A stretch of DNA of 64,000 nt from Candidatus Electrothrix aestuarii (GCA_032595685.2 CP159373.1:4317821-4381820); one strand, 5' to 3'. Shown: positions 25,721 through 35,193, numbered from the stretch's first letter. Translations and numbers: made by a program. Notes: generated from the letters alone by a model not told the origin.

Positions 25721-26851
25721 CTATTTAACCTGACCGGTCACTTCAACCAGTTCATCATCATGAAATACCGTTAAGGGCTGGGCCTCGTCCAGGGACCGAC
25801 CTGACTCATAGCCGAAGCGATCCTGGGAAACCTTGGCAGCAGCCCTGAAGGCCATCGTGAGGTTGACATCATTGGGACAGGCGCTGGTACATTGCCCGCA
25901 ACCCACACAGAAATTACCGATATGGGTCATGCGGGTGAGATGATAAAAGACCGTGTCCGTGGGCATCTTCAGCGTACCCTTATGCTGGGCCCAACCCAGG
26001 AACTGGTCGCCGTCATGGCGGAAGGTATCGGTGACAAAGACGCATTCCTTGCAATAACAGACCGGACAGGCCACCCGGCAATTATAGCAGTTCACACATT
26101 TGACCATGTTTTCTTCCAGGGCCTGAAAGCTGTTGATCTTTTCCCGATACTCGTTGAACTTCTGGGTAAAGGCATCCTGCCGGGCAGCAACAAGGGTCTT
26201 TACGGCATCGGCCCGTTTACCCGCGTTGTCGCTGCCGGACAGGCCCATATCTTTAATTGCCTGCTCTCCTTTCTCACTGGCAGCTTCAACGCTGAAGGTA
26301 CCAGCATCAGCCCCGATCAGGCAGAGACGGATATCTGCGTTGGCTGCAACCGGATGCTCGCAGACCGTGCAGGCCTCAATGACATCCAAGCCATCAGTGG
26401 CAGTTGTTCCGCCCTGGGCTGCCTGAATAAAGGATTCTGTGGTGAGCCCCTTTTCCTGCAAGGCGTAAAAATCCTTATTCTCATATCTGCCGAAGCAATC
26501 CTGGGCAATGAGCAGGGTGTTGTCCAGGCTGGCCTGGTTCAGTTTGACCAGCTCAATCAGAGCCCGGATCTCACAAGAACGCATCACCAGGGCGATTTTT
26601 TTCCCGGAGGGCTTTGCGGTCAGGGAGGAAGCCAGCTTTGCCGAACTCACCGGTGCCACCGGGGCAAAGGGATCAACCTGAGCAGTCTGGACCGGGTCAG
26701 TGATCAGGGTCTGCATCACCGTGCCTGAGGGCTGACGACAGGGTACCATGATTCCGTCCACGGTCTTTTTTTCCAGCAGAGCACTCAGAAGCGTGGCCAG
26801 CTCCTTATTCAATTCATCTTTTTTATATGATACAGTCGTGAAGTTGGACAT
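25721..26851 (-). CDS. FrhB/FdhB-like iron-sulfur flavoprotein subunit
   Basis: A 376-residue protein resembling the coenzyme F420 hydrogenase/dehydrogenase beta family as found in bacterial Hdr clusters: ALVMRSCEIRALIELVKLNQ, TLLIAQDCFGRYENKDF, and two C-terminal Fe-S motifs (CVNCYNCRVACPVCYCKEC; CVGCGQCTSACPNDV). Lying between mvhD and hdrA, it likely brings electrons from an outside donor (formate dehydrogenase, NAD(P)H or F420-like) to the Hdr core. Bacterial members usually do not use F420; the donor here is unknown. Confidence 0.78.
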   Translation of the reverse strand: MSNFTTVSYKKDELNKELATLLSALLEKKTVDGIMVPCRQPSGTVMQTLITDPVQTAQVDPFAPVAPVSSAKLASSLTAKPSGKKIALVMRSCEIRALIELVKLNQASLDNTLLIAQDCFGRYENKDFYALQEKGLTTESFIQAAQGGTTATDGLDVIEACTVCEHPVAANADIRLCLIGADAGTFSVEAASEKGEQAIKDMGLSGSDNAGKRADAVKTLVAARQDAFTQKFNEYREKINSFQALEENMVKCVNCYNCRVACPVCYCKECVFVTDTFRHDGDQFLGWAQHKGTLKMPTDTVFYHLTRMTHIGNFCVGCGQCTSACPNDVNLTMAFRAAAKVSQDRFGYESGRSLDEAQPLTVFHDDELVEVTGQVK

Positions 26852-26868
26852 TTGTACTCTCCGTCGGT

Positions 26869-27294
26869 TCAGGCCGCTTCCTGTTGGGTCTTAATGGGGC
26901 TCGGGCCGAGGGCCTTGATTTTTTCCGTCATTTCCCGGGCAACCTCCTGCAACATGGTGCCCTCACTGGCAGCGATCCAACGCAACCAGAAGCGATCTTC
27001 ACCGATCCCGTATTGTTTGAGGATTTCCGTCAGATGAGCGACTCTTCTCCTGGCCTTGAGGTTCCCGTTGATGTAGTGGCAGTCCCCTGGCCAGCAGCCC
27101 CCGATCAGAACGCCGTCGGCACCGTTGAGGAAGGCCTTGATGACATACTTGGGGTCAACCATACCGCTGCACATCACGCGCACGATTTTAAGATTCGGCG
27201 GATAGGCCAGACGGGACGTACCGGCCAGGTCAGCGGCGGTAAACGTACACCAATTACAGAAAAAGGCGACGATTTGCGGTTCAAACTCACTCAT
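26869..27294 (-). CDS. mvhD: MvhD-like [2Fe-2S] electron-transfer subunit
   Basis: A 141-residue protein with the MvhD signature: IVAFFCNWCTFTAADLAG at the N-terminus, IVRVMCSGMVDPKYVIKAF, GADGVLIGGCWPGDCHYINGN, and a C-terminal ERFWLRWIAASEG-like motif (here DRFWLRWIAASEG). It binds a [2Fe-2S] cluster and links HdrA to its electron donor. It is the first gene of the operon, with GAGG-type site upstream (GGAGGAACCTA). Confidence 0.92.
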   Translation of the reverse strand: MSEFEPQIVAFFCNWCTFTAADLAGTSRLAYPPNLKIVRVMCSGMVDPKYVIKAFLNGADGVLIGGCWPGDCHYINGNLKARRRVAHLTEILKQYGIGEDRFWLRWIAASEGTMLQEVAREMTEKIKALGPSPIKTQQEAA

Positions 27295-27407
27295 TAGGTT
27301 CCTCCGGGTTCTCAGGTTTGGGAGTGGTCAATATTAAAATTCGAATAAAAAACAAGGGAAAATCCTTAGCGTCCTGATCATTTTTGGTACCAATAAAAGA
27401 ATCACGC

Positions 27408-28580
27408 TTACGTACTTTTCTCGCTCCACACCTGCTCAATCAATGATCCGGCAATAATACCAGCCAATTTAACAGGAACAGCATTGCCGATCTGCCGCAT
27501 ACTTTCCGACCAAGAGCCTGTTATCCTGTACTCTTCCGGAAAAGTTTGCAGAAGCTTCGCTTCATAAGTTGTGTAATACCGTACAGAACCATCAGCATTC
27601 CGCAGCATATTTTCTCCACCAGGGACGCCATGCCCTCCGGCTTTGATCGTCTTTGAGGGAAAATCTATAAAGCTCCCTGTATGTCCCGGATAGACCCTCG
27701 CTCCTTTACGAAAAATGTGCTCCGGGTGATATACTCCTTCCTCATCTGGCTGAGGAAGAGCTTGCAGCGTATCCCGTACAGTACGCCACGCCTTCGTAGC
27801 GGGAGGAAAAAGTTGCGGCTGTTTCTGCATTTTCTGAACAGAGGCGGCAGTTCGTCCATCATAACAGGATATATCCGCTGGCTTGATTCCGTGCCGTTCC
27901 CAATACTCCTTGGTCACAAACTGCGAGTGGATCAGCGACTCCAAAGAATGTGTCTGCTCAGGAAAAGACCATTCCACCTCCAGATCGTTTCTGGTACCGA
28001 CAATAACGACACGTTCTCTTTTTTGCGGTACCCCATAATCAGCAGCATTAATTAAGCGAAAAAGAACATTGTATTTAATCCCGCTATATTTTTGTGAGGT
28101 ATGCGCCTTCTCAAGTCTACGGAGATGACCCTCCCATGTTTCTGTTGATCCTATTATAAGCTCAGGATAGGAGAGCCGAAGCAGTATGTATTCAAAATAC
28201 GTAGAAAACGATTTCCTCAGAAGCCCCTTCACATTTTCAAAAATAAACACAGAAGGTGTACATTGAGCAATGGCCTTGCACGCATAAGGAAACATATCTC
28301 TCTGGTCCATATTTCCTTGATGCTTACCGCCAATGGAGAACGGTTGACAGGGAGGGCCACCTGCAACAATATCTACATGTCCGTATGCTTCAAAATCAAA
28401 GTCGCGTATATCCGTATGATGAACAATATCCGGCTGAAAATTATGCCTAAGGGTGGCAGCAGCATCTTTATTCAGCTCAACCAGGGCCTCATGCCTGGCA
28501 CCCTGTTCAGCAATACCTAGCGCTAAACCACCGGCACCAGAGAACAGCTCAAGACTCTTAATATTCTTAATTACTTCCAT
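27408..28580 (-). CDS. C5 cytosine DNA methyltransferase (type II R-M)
   Basis: A 390-residue methyltransferase with the m5C motifs in order: I (LELFSGAGGLALGI), IV (GGPPCQPFS with catalytic Cys), VI (FENVKGLL), VIII (NAADYGVPQKRERVVIVGTR), IX and X (RQIGNAVPVKLA). It protects host DNA from the restriction enzyme encoded just upstream, whose 3-prime end overlaps this start by 14 bp. The pair sits between two hdr operons transcribed in the same direction, which suggests insertion. Confidence 0.95.
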   Translation of the reverse strand: MEVIKNIKSLELFSGAGGLALGIAEQGARHEALVELNKDAAATLRHNFQPDIVHHTDIRDFDFEAYGHVDIVAGGPPCQPFSIGGKHQGNMDQRDMFPYACKAIAQCTPSVFIFENVKGLLRKSFSTYFEYILLRLSYPELIIGSTETWEGHLRRLEKAHTSQKYSGIKYNVLFRLINAADYGVPQKRERVVIVGTRNDLEVEWSFPEQTHSLESLIHSQFVTKEYWERHGIKPADISCYDGRTAASVQKMQKQPQLFPPATKAWRTVRDTLQALPQPDEEGVYHPEHIFRKGARVYPGHTGSFIDFPSKTIKAGGHGVPGGENMLRNADGSVRYYTTYEAKLLQTFPEEYRITGSWSESMRQIGNAVPVKLAGIIAGSLIEQVWSEKST

Positions 28581-29217
28581 ATGTTTCTTTAAGTATTGTC
28601 ATAAACTCGGTAATATTGTCCAATAAGAGCTTTCTCTCGCTGTGCTTTCCTCGGCATTTATCCGCCCAAGACCGTCCTGGATGGCAGACATCCCAATCAG
28701 ACATGGCCTGTTCATATCTTCCACTACCTGGATCATGGTTCCCGAATCCGTCGATAAGAGTATTCCAGAGCGGCTTATAACTTCTTATCAAAGCAGCTTC
28801 AACAGTCCCGATCAAATCGCTTTCCGTCCCCTCAAGGATCATAAACCGACAACGAAAATCTTCAGGCTCAATTCCATCAACAGCTTCAAGATTTCTTCCG
28901 TGCTCTCTTATTCTGTTATTAAGCTCATAACTATCTGCTCTATCTGAGGAATAAGTACGTGCTTGCCGCCACCCCTTAGGAACAGCCTTGCCGATATAGA
29001 TCGGTACAACATACGATATTCTATTGATCTCATGAAATTCTTTATAAATTCCAGATCGAGCCGTACAGTATATCGCATAAACACCAGTTCCAGAAAATCT
29101 TTCGGGTATTGGAAGAGGTAATACAGGTGTCCCATTAAAAAATCGAATGGTGTCTTTGATTATCTCCTCAAAATCTGGAGAATGAAAGACATGCTCATTA
29201 CGGTTAAATCGTATCAT
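28567..29217 (-). CDS. Eco29kI-like GIY-YIG restriction endonuclease
   Basis: A 216-residue protein with the GIY-YIG core: SGTGVYAIYCTA (GVY) and VVPIYIGKAVPKGWRQAR (YIG, with the catalytic Arg), followed by LNNRIREHGRNLEAV, the catalytic Glu region GTVEAALIRSYKPLWNTLIDGFGNHDPG and a conserved C-terminal SDWDVCHPGRSWADK. This pattern matches the Eco29kI/NgoMIII family, which cuts CCGCGG. That specificity is a prediction from the family. It forms a coupled type II system with the C5 methyltransferase. Confidence 0.82.
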   Translation of the reverse strand: MIRFNRNEHVFHSPDFEEIIKDTIRFFNGTPVLPLPIPERFSGTGVYAIYCTARSGIYKEFHEINRISYVVPIYIGKAVPKGWRQARTYSSDRADSYELNNRIREHGRNLEAVDGIEPEDFRCRFMILEGTESDLIGTVEAALIRSYKPLWNTLIDGFGNHDPGSGRYEQAMSDWDVCHPGRSWADKCRGKHSERKLLLDNITEFMTILKETYGSN

Positions 29218-29249
29218 ATGGATTCAATCTGATATGTTATCGGCGAAGG

Positions 29250-32200
29250 CTACTGCAATATCCCGTCGATTTCGGCAAAGATCTGTTTATCCGTGAAATG
29301 CTTCACTTTGGCCGCACCGCTGGGACAATGGCCTGCGCAGCTGCCGCAGCCCTTACAAAGCGCCTCGTTGACCTCACTGACCCGCTTATAGGCATTAAAG
29401 GTGATCGCTTTGTAGGCGCATAGACCGATACAGGCCTGACAGCCGATGCAGACATCCGGGTCAATCGAAGAAATCATTGGGGAAATCTCCACGGTACCGG
29501 AGGAACTCAGAGCCAGACACTCGGACGCGGCACCCTTGGCCTGGGCCACGGTATCAGGGATATCCTTGGGTCCCTGACAGGTTCCGGCCAGAAAAACGCC
29601 GCCGGACGGGGTGGAAACCGGTTCCAGCTTGGGATGCTCTTCCTGAAAAAAGCCTTCGGCTCCGGTGGAAATACCGAATGTGCGGGCCACATCCACAGCG
29701 TCCTTGCGCGGTTCCATAGCCATACAGAGGATAGCCATTTCCACATTAATTTCCACCATCCTGCCGGACAGGGTGTCCTCAGCCCGGACCACTAGGGTCT
29801 TATCCTCCAGCTCGGTGATCTTGCCCGCCTTACCCCGGATCATCCGCACGCCTTCGGCCTGGACTTTCTTATAAAACTCCTCATAGCCCTTACCAAAGCA
29901 GCGCATATCTATATAGAAATTATAGACTATGGTATCGTGGCCGCATTTATCCTTGAGCAGATGGGCGAATTTCAGAGCGTACATACAGCAGACCCGTGAG
30001 CAGTACTCATGATGATTCTGATCACGGCTGCCGATACAGTGGAGAATCGCCACGCTCTTGGGAACCTTGGTGAATTCCTCATTCTCGTCCCGAATAAGGA
30101 GTTTACCAGCTGTCGGGCCGGTGGCATTGCTCAGACGCTCAAACTCAAAGCTGGTAAAAACATTGCGATATTTCCCATACCCGTACTGGGTCATAGGTGT
30201 CGGATCCATCAAATCAAAGCCGGTGGCCACGATAATGGAACCTACCTCCAGTTCCAGATTTTCCGGCTGCATCTCATGGTCAATGGCCTTGGGCAAACAG
30301 GCATCCACGCATTGGTAACATTCCGAGCAGACCCCGCATTCCACACAACGGGTTACTTCCCGCTGCACCTGCTCCTCGCTCAGCGTCCCCTTGATCTCTT
30401 TGAAATTTCCCTTACGCTCCTTGACGGTAAGTACCGGCGGTTTTTCCCGCGTGGCCTTCTTTTTCCCCTTCAGATCCGGTTTCACGTATGCCCATTTTTT
30501 CTCCCGCCCTTCTTCCAAGTCCTTATTATTGATATAGCGATCAATGCTCTCCGCAGCCTGCTTGCCGGACTCGATTGCCTCAACCACGGAACGCGGCCCA
30601 TGCACCGCATCACCGCCAGCAAAGATCCAACTGGTCGGTGACTGGAGGGTCAGCGGATCAACATCCAGCCCGCCCCTCTTGGTCACCGCCACATTCTGCG
30701 ACTCGGCAAAATCAAGCTCCGCGCTCTGACCGATTGCCACGATCACCGTATCCGCATTCAGGGTGGTCAAATCCGCTTCATCGTACTGCGGATTAAAGGC
30801 ACCATTGGCATCAAAAACCGCTGCACAGCGCTTGAACTCCACCCCGGCGCAGATATTCTCCTTACCGACAAATTGCTTCGGTCCCAGGGAATTGACGATC
30901 TCCACCTTTTCTTCCAGGGCCTCGGCAACCTCGTAATCCCAGGCCGGCATTTCCTCCCGTTTTTCCAGGCAGACCATCGTGACTTTTTCACCGCCTACCC
31001 GCTTGGCGGTCAGGGCCACATCAACTGCCACGTTGCCGCCGCCGATGACCAAAACCTCTTTGCCCACATCGATATCCTTGCCCAAGGACACATTACGGAG
31101 AAAATCCACGCCCGAAAGGATGCCCTTCATATTTTCACCCGGCACCCCCAATTCACGGGAACCGTGCAGGCCAGTACCGATGAACAGAGCCTGGTATCCT
31201 TCCTTTTTCAGGCCCTCAGCAGTGACATCCTTACCAAAGGCGGTGTTGGTTTTGATTTCAACACCCATCTTCTCGATAATACCAATCTCCTTGGCCAGGA
31301 TATCACGGGGCAGACGGTATTCCGGGATCCCCACCGCCATCATGCCACCTTTGACCGGCAATTTTTCAAAGATGGTCACCTGATAGCCCTTCAAAGCCAG
31401 ATAATAGGCTGCGGTCAAGCCAGCAGGCCCGGAGCCGATAATTGCCACCTTCTCCTTCCGCTTATGCGGGATCTCCGGCAGGTAGGGATTATCGGAATCC
31501 AGATCAAGGTCGGCAAGATAACGATGCAGGTACTGTATCGCCATCGGCTGATCCACATCCCCGCGCGTGCAGGCACCTTCACAGGGATGATGACAGACCC
31601 GCCCGCAGGTGGCAGGAAAGGGATGATCCTTTTTAAAAAGCCGCACCGCCTCCTTGTACTTCCCCTCTTCCATCAGGGCGATAAAGCCTTGGATGCTGAC
31701 ATGGGCCGGACAGGTGGCCTTACAGGGAGCAGTTCCTTTTTTATCGATGACGTATGTAATAGGTACTGCCTGGGGAAAGGAACGATAGATAGCCTTGCGA
31801 TTGGCAATACCCACATCCCATTCATTAGGTCGGGTTATCGGGCAGACCTTGGCACAATCGCCGCAGCCGGTGCAGACGCCCTCTTTCACATATCGAGGCT
31901 TCTTGTTGACCTTGATCTTGAAATTCCCTACAAAGCCGTTCACCTCTTTCACCTCGGCATTGGTGATAAGCTCTATATTGGGATGCTGGCCCACGGAAAC
32001 CATCTTCGGGGTACCGATACAGGCGGCGCAATCCAGGGTGGGAAAGGTCTTGTCGTACTGGAGCATGTGATTGCCCACAGTGGATCCCTTTTCCACCAGA
32101 TAAACCTTGTAACCCGCCTTGGCAATATCCAGGGAGGCCTGCATCCCGGCAATACCACCACCCACCACCAGGGTATTGGTGTTGACAGAAAATTTTCCCG

Positions 32201-32606
32201 GTGTGAGCGGTTTCTGGTTGGGTACCCGCTGGATACCAGCCCGAACCACGGTCTTAGCCTTTTTCGTGGCCTCATCTTCTGATTCCGTGACCCAGGAGAC
32301 ATGTTCACGAACACAGACCATGTGAAAGGCCTTGTAGGGATTCAACCCTGCCCGCTGACAGGCAGCGCGAAAGGTCTTTTCGTGCATACGCGGAGAACAG
32401 GAGGCAACAACCACACAGTCCAGCTTATGCTCCTTGATATCCTTCTCAACCAGCTCCTGCCCTGGATCAGAACACATAAAGAGATAGTCACGAGCCACGA
32501 CCACGCCGGGCAGGGTGGCTGCGTACTGGGCGACCTCTTCGACGCGCACCTTATAGGCAATATTGATTCCGCAGTGACAAATATAAAATCCAATGCGCTT
32601 AGACAT
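29250..32606 (-). CDS. hdrA: HdrA-like protein with an inserted GltD-type NAD(P)H domain
   Basis: A 1118-residue protein. Residues 1-120 are the HdrA N-terminal domain (GFYICHCGINIAYKVRVEEV). An FAD module follows (LVVGGGIAGMQASLDIAKAGY) and a ferredoxin motif (CTGCGDCAKVCP). Between about 295 and 700 there is a complete glutamate-synthase-small-subunit-like region: CKATCPAHVSIQGFIAL, CGRVCHHPCEGACTRGD, VAIIGSGPAGLTAAYYLALKG, VLVIGGGNVAVDVALTAKRVG and IFAGGDAVHGPRSVVEAI. The HdrA part then resumes (ECGVCSECYQCVDACLPKA, CIGSRDQNHHEYCSRVCCMYALK) and ends in two [4Fe-4S] motifs. The GltD part suggests direct coupling to NAD(P)H. It pairs with the membrane protein downstream of its 5-prime end (start 109 bp away). 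Confidence 0.9.
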   Translation of the reverse strand: MSKRIGFYICHCGINIAYKVRVEEVAQYAATLPGVVVARDYLFMCSDPGQELVEKDIKEHKLDCVVVASCSPRMHEKTFRAACQRAGLNPYKAFHMVCVREHVSWVTESEDEATKKAKTVVRAGIQRVPNQKPLTPGKFSVNTNTLVVGGGIAGMQASLDIAKAGYKVYLVEKGSTVGNHMLQYDKTFPTLDCAACIGTPKMVSVGQHPNIELITNAEVKEVNGFVGNFKIKVNKKPRYVKEGVCTGCGDCAKVCPITRPNEWDVGIANRKAIYRSFPQAVPITYVIDKKGTAPCKATCPAHVSIQGFIALMEEGKYKEAVRLFKKDHPFPATCGRVCHHPCEGACTRGDVDQPMAIQYLHRYLADLDLDSDNPYLPEIPHKRKEKVAIIGSGPAGLTAAYYLALKGYQVTIFEKLPVKGGMMAVGIPEYRLPRDILAKEIGIIEKMGVEIKTNTAFGKDVTAEGLKKEGYQALFIGTGLHGSRELGVPGENMKGILSGVDFLRNVSLGKDIDVGKEVLVIGGGNVAVDVALTAKRVGGEKVTMVCLEKREEMPAWDYEVAEALEEKVEIVNSLGPKQFVGKENICAGVEFKRCAAVFDANGAFNPQYDEADLTTLNADTVIVAIGQSAELDFAESQNVAVTKRGGLDVDPLTLQSPTSWIFAGGDAVHGPRSVVEAIESGKQAAESIDRYINNKDLEEGREKKWAYVKPDLKGKKKATREKPPVLTVKERKGNFKEIKGTLSEEQVQREVTRCVECGVCSECYQCVDACLPKAIDHEMQPENLELEVGSIIVATGFDLMDPTPMTQYGYGKYRNVFTSFEFERLSNATGPTAGKLLIRDENEEFTKVPKSVAILHCIGSRDQNHHEYCSRVCCMYALKFAHLLKDKCGHDTIVYNFYIDMRCFGKGYEEFYKKVQAEGVRMIRGKAGKITELEDKTLVVRAEDTLSGRMVEINVEMAILCMAMEPRKDAVDVARTFGISTGAEGFFQEEHPKLEPVSTPSGGVFLAGTCQGPKDIPDTVAQAKGAASECLALSSSGTVEISPMISSIDPDVCIGCQACIGLCAYKAITFNAYKRVSEVNEALCKGCGSCAGHCPSGAAKVKHFTDKQIFAEIDGILQ

Positions 32607-32691
32607 GTCGGTTTCTCCTGATCACAGCTCGTTTTTCGGCAGGGGATGTTCCCGCAGCTAAAAAATTATTGATAAAATATTGATAAGGGCT

Positions 32692-32719
32692 GTAGGGGCA
32701 CGGCGCGCCGTGCCCCTAC
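32692..32719. repeat. Perfect 28-bp palindrome overlapping a stop codon
   Basis: GTAGGGGCACGGCG (32692-32705) is followed directly by its exact reverse complement to 32719. Its outer GTAGGGGC/GCCCCTAC ends match the dispersed palindromic elements at 7834-7910 and 39381-39441. The TAG stop of the membrane Hdr gene (32716-32718, minus) lies inside the arm. Confidence 0.75.
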
Positions 32720-34959
32720 CCCAAAGACTGCTCTACCAGCTCCGCGATATCGCAAACCGCAATTTTTTTCGTATAACCCAATTCACGGACCGCCTGGCTC
32801 AGCATTCTAAGACAGGAAGGACAGGCAACGGCAATGATCTCTGCCCCCATATCAATGGCCTCATGCACCCGTACAGTACCAAGGCTCTCCTCCGCTTGCG
32901 GCTTAAAGAGGCCGCCGCCACCGCCTCCGCAGCAGAGACTCTGTTCCCGGTGATGCTGCATCTCAACCAGCTTCACACCGGGCAGGCTTTGGAGAATCTG
33001 GCGCGGTGCATCGTAAATTCCGTTATAGCGCCCCAGATAACAGGGATCATGATAGGTCACAGTCCGACGCAGTTCTTTCACAGGTCGAATACTCCCCTCC
33101 TCTATTAAGCGCCAGAGCAGCTCAGTATAATGCTCCGCGCTCATATTCAGATTCGAATAATAACGGGTAAAAGCAGTAAGACAATGGGGAGAGGTGGTCA
33201 GCAGCTTCTCCACCCCGGACCCGGTAAACAGGGCGGTATTTTTCGCCGCAAGCCTGTTGAAATTCTCTGTATCGCCGCATCGATAGGCCAGATCACCGCA
33301 GCAGCTTTCCTGAGGCCCCAAGCGTCCCACAGAGACCTCGGCGTTTTTCAGCAAGCGATTCAGGGCCTGACCAGCTTTTGCATTGCCCTGGTTTGGCGTG
33401 TTATCATAAGCCGTGCTACAACAGGTGAAGAGACAATATTCCTTGTCCTCACTGAATGCAGGCAAGGCTGTCTCGCCTGCCCAGGCGGACCTCCTGGAAG
33501 GATCTCCCTGCCAGGGATTATTCCACTCCTTGAGGCTCTGCAAAGGCTCTACCAGATACTCCGGGGTCTGGCCGGAGGAGATATTCTGCTCCCGAATCGC
33601 CCGAGTCATGTCCTGCACTTCTATGCCCCGTGGGCAATTTGCAACGCAACTATTGCAGCTCACACAGTTCCAGGCATTCAGATCCACATCCTCAACCGTG
33701 GCCGCATCCAGGGAAATGGCCCGCAACACCTGTCGCGGACTATAGGAAGACACATTATTGACCGGACAGACCGTGGTGCAGGTCCCGCATTGCATGCAGG
33801 CCATAAAATGTTCATCAATCTTTTCTTTCAGAGTATCAGCAGTCATCTCAGAGGCCTGAGTTGCCTTTTCCTTAACCGAAGTGAGAAAGATGGCAAAGGG
33901 ACGATAAAAGAGGTGAGACCATTTGCCAAAGGGTACCTCAATAATGAGCATGGGCACGGCAATGGCCAGATGGACAACATACATCACATAGGTAGGGGTT
34001 GCCCAACCCACCATCCGAAACATATGCATGATTGTGCCGGACAGAGAGGTGAGGAAGAGCAGGATCAGAAAGAGCCAATCCGTGGCATGGGAGTACCTGT
34101 GCAGGGACTCTTCCTTTTTCTTATAGCGACTATAGAGCATCTCCCCGGAAAAGAACATGATGGTTCCGGCTGCGTAATAGCCGAACAGACTGGAAATATG
34201 CCAATCCGTTGTGTCCCGTTGAAACCAGCGGAGAAAGACAACAACCAGCAGCAGTTTGGTCATATAGCCGGTAACCAGGAGGAAATGTTTGATCCAGCGG
34301 CTATTGAGTTTTTTCTTGGAGGCGGCACAGGTGCCCCACCGTTTCTGGGTCAGGAAATGAATCAGGAATTCCTTGGCCTGGCTGAGAAATAGACCTATGG
34401 GCACAGTTGTTGTCCCCATAATGAATCGGTACATGCGGAACACATTCATAAAGAGAAAGGTCGACAACACCAGCACCATGAGCAAATCGCCGATCTCAAC
34501 CCAAAGCACAGGGGCAAAGGTATTTATTGACACCCGATCCGTGAGCATTGGTCCATGAAAAAAGACGAATAAAAGGATCACTGCCAGGGAAAGGACAAGG
34601 AGGGAACCGATTTCCCAGGCCTTGGAGAGATAGAGGCGTTTCGCAAGACCGGTGCTATCAAACTCGGTGGTCAGCCAGCGGCGGGCTGCCATCATGGTTT
34701 CCGCAGGCTCGGCACCGCGCGGGCAATTGGTGTTACAATCGCCGCAATAATAGCAGAGCCAGGGCTCGGGAGAGGCGAGCAGCTTGTCCTTCAGGCCAAG
34801 CTGGAGATAGCGATATATTTTTCTGGGAAAGGAATTTGTGCCGTCTGAAAGGGGACAGGAGGCTGCGCAGATTCCACACTGCATGCACAGCTCCATATCC
34901 TTGGCACCCAGCTCTTCAACTTCCTTATGCAATTCCTGATGAATACCGTACTGTTTCAA
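32716..34959 (-). CDS. Membrane-bound QmoC/HdrD-like hybrid (ferredoxin, cytochrome-b-like TM, CCG domains)
   Basis: A 747-residue protein. Residues 1-110 carry two [4Fe-4S] motifs (CMQCGICAASCP, CYYCGDCNTNCP). Residues 115-370 hold about six membrane helices of the NarI/QmoC cytochrome b type, with His residues in SATDWLFLILLFLTSLSGTIMHMF and VVHLAIAVPML. A second ferredoxin pair (CMQCGTCTTVCP, CVSCNSCVANCP) is followed by HdrD/GlpC-like CCG domains (CCGDLAYRCGD, YHDPCYLGRYN, CCGGGGGGLF, CPSCLRML). It likely connects the menaquinone pool to a soluble HdrA-type partner, encoded next to it. The stop lies in a palindromic repeat. Confidence 0.85.
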   Translation of the reverse strand: MKQYGIHQELHKEVEELGAKDMELCMQCGICAASCPLSDGTNSFPRKIYRYLQLGLKDKLLASPEPWLCYYCGDCNTNCPRGAEPAETMMAARRWLTTEFDSTGLAKRLYLSKAWEIGSLLVLSLAVILLFVFFHGPMLTDRVSINTFAPVLWVEIGDLLMVLVLSTFLFMNVFRMYRFIMGTTTVPIGLFLSQAKEFLIHFLTQKRWGTCAASKKKLNSRWIKHFLLVTGYMTKLLLVVVFLRWFQRDTTDWHISSLFGYYAAGTIMFFSGEMLYSRYKKKEESLHRYSHATDWLFLILLFLTSLSGTIMHMFRMVGWATPTYVMYVVHLAIAVPMLIIEVPFGKWSHLFYRPFAIFLTSVKEKATQASEMTADTLKEKIDEHFMACMQCGTCTTVCPVNNVSSYSPRQVLRAISLDAATVEDVDLNAWNCVSCNSCVANCPRGIEVQDMTRAIREQNISSGQTPEYLVEPLQSLKEWNNPWQGDPSRRSAWAGETALPAFSEDKEYCLFTCCSTAYDNTPNQGNAKAGQALNRLLKNAEVSVGRLGPQESCCGDLAYRCGDTENFNRLAAKNTALFTGSGVEKLLTTSPHCLTAFTRYYSNLNMSAEHYTELLWRLIEEGSIRPVKELRRTVTYHDPCYLGRYNGIYDAPRQILQSLPGVKLVEMQHHREQSLCCGGGGGGLFKPQAEESLGTVRVHEAIDMGAEIIAVACPSCLRMLSQAVRELGYTKKIAVCDIAELVEQSLG

Positions 34960-35097
34960 AATATCTCCTTTCTGAAGTCAAATGGCCTTGCACAGTTCCG
35001 GGTAAACCCCTTCTACCTTCCAGCTGATTTCATCATTCATATAAAAAACGCACCCCTGCCCCTTGAAGCATTTGAAGCAGGACAACACAATAAGACA

Positions 35098-35127
35098 CTG
35101 CCGGAGAGGAGAGATTTTCTCCGGCAG
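35098..35127. terminator. 10-bp-stem hairpin, possible terminator
   Basis: CTGCCGGAGA pairs perfectly with TCTCCGGCAG across a 10-nt loop. There is no gene directly upstream on either strand that would need it, so its role is unclear; terminator or mRNA leader structure are both possible. Confidence 0.35.
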
Positions 35128-35150
35128 CTCCACTTCACAGGAAACAAGAG

Positions 35151-35193
35151 TGCCTACAAATCACTTAATCACTTATTGAGTAATTTGTAGGCA
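35151..35193. repeat. Long hairpin (about 18-19 bp stem)
   Basis: TGCCTACAAAT at 35151 is exactly inverted at 35183-35193, and the inner ACTTAAT/ATTGAGT extends the stem with one G-T pair, leaving a five-base loop. It could be the relic of a small palindromic element. Confidence 0.45.

Noticed and set aside
30873-32282. 469-residue open frame antisense to the HdrA-GltD gene, and similar ones at 33130-34392 and 36876-38345
   Set aside because: They mirror strongly coded genes and show no family pattern.
21210-34959. Selenocysteine TGA codons in the Hdr and MvhD genes
   Set aside because: HdrA-type selenoproteins are known, so I looked for them, but all expected cysteines are encoded by Cys codons and the frames are unbroken.
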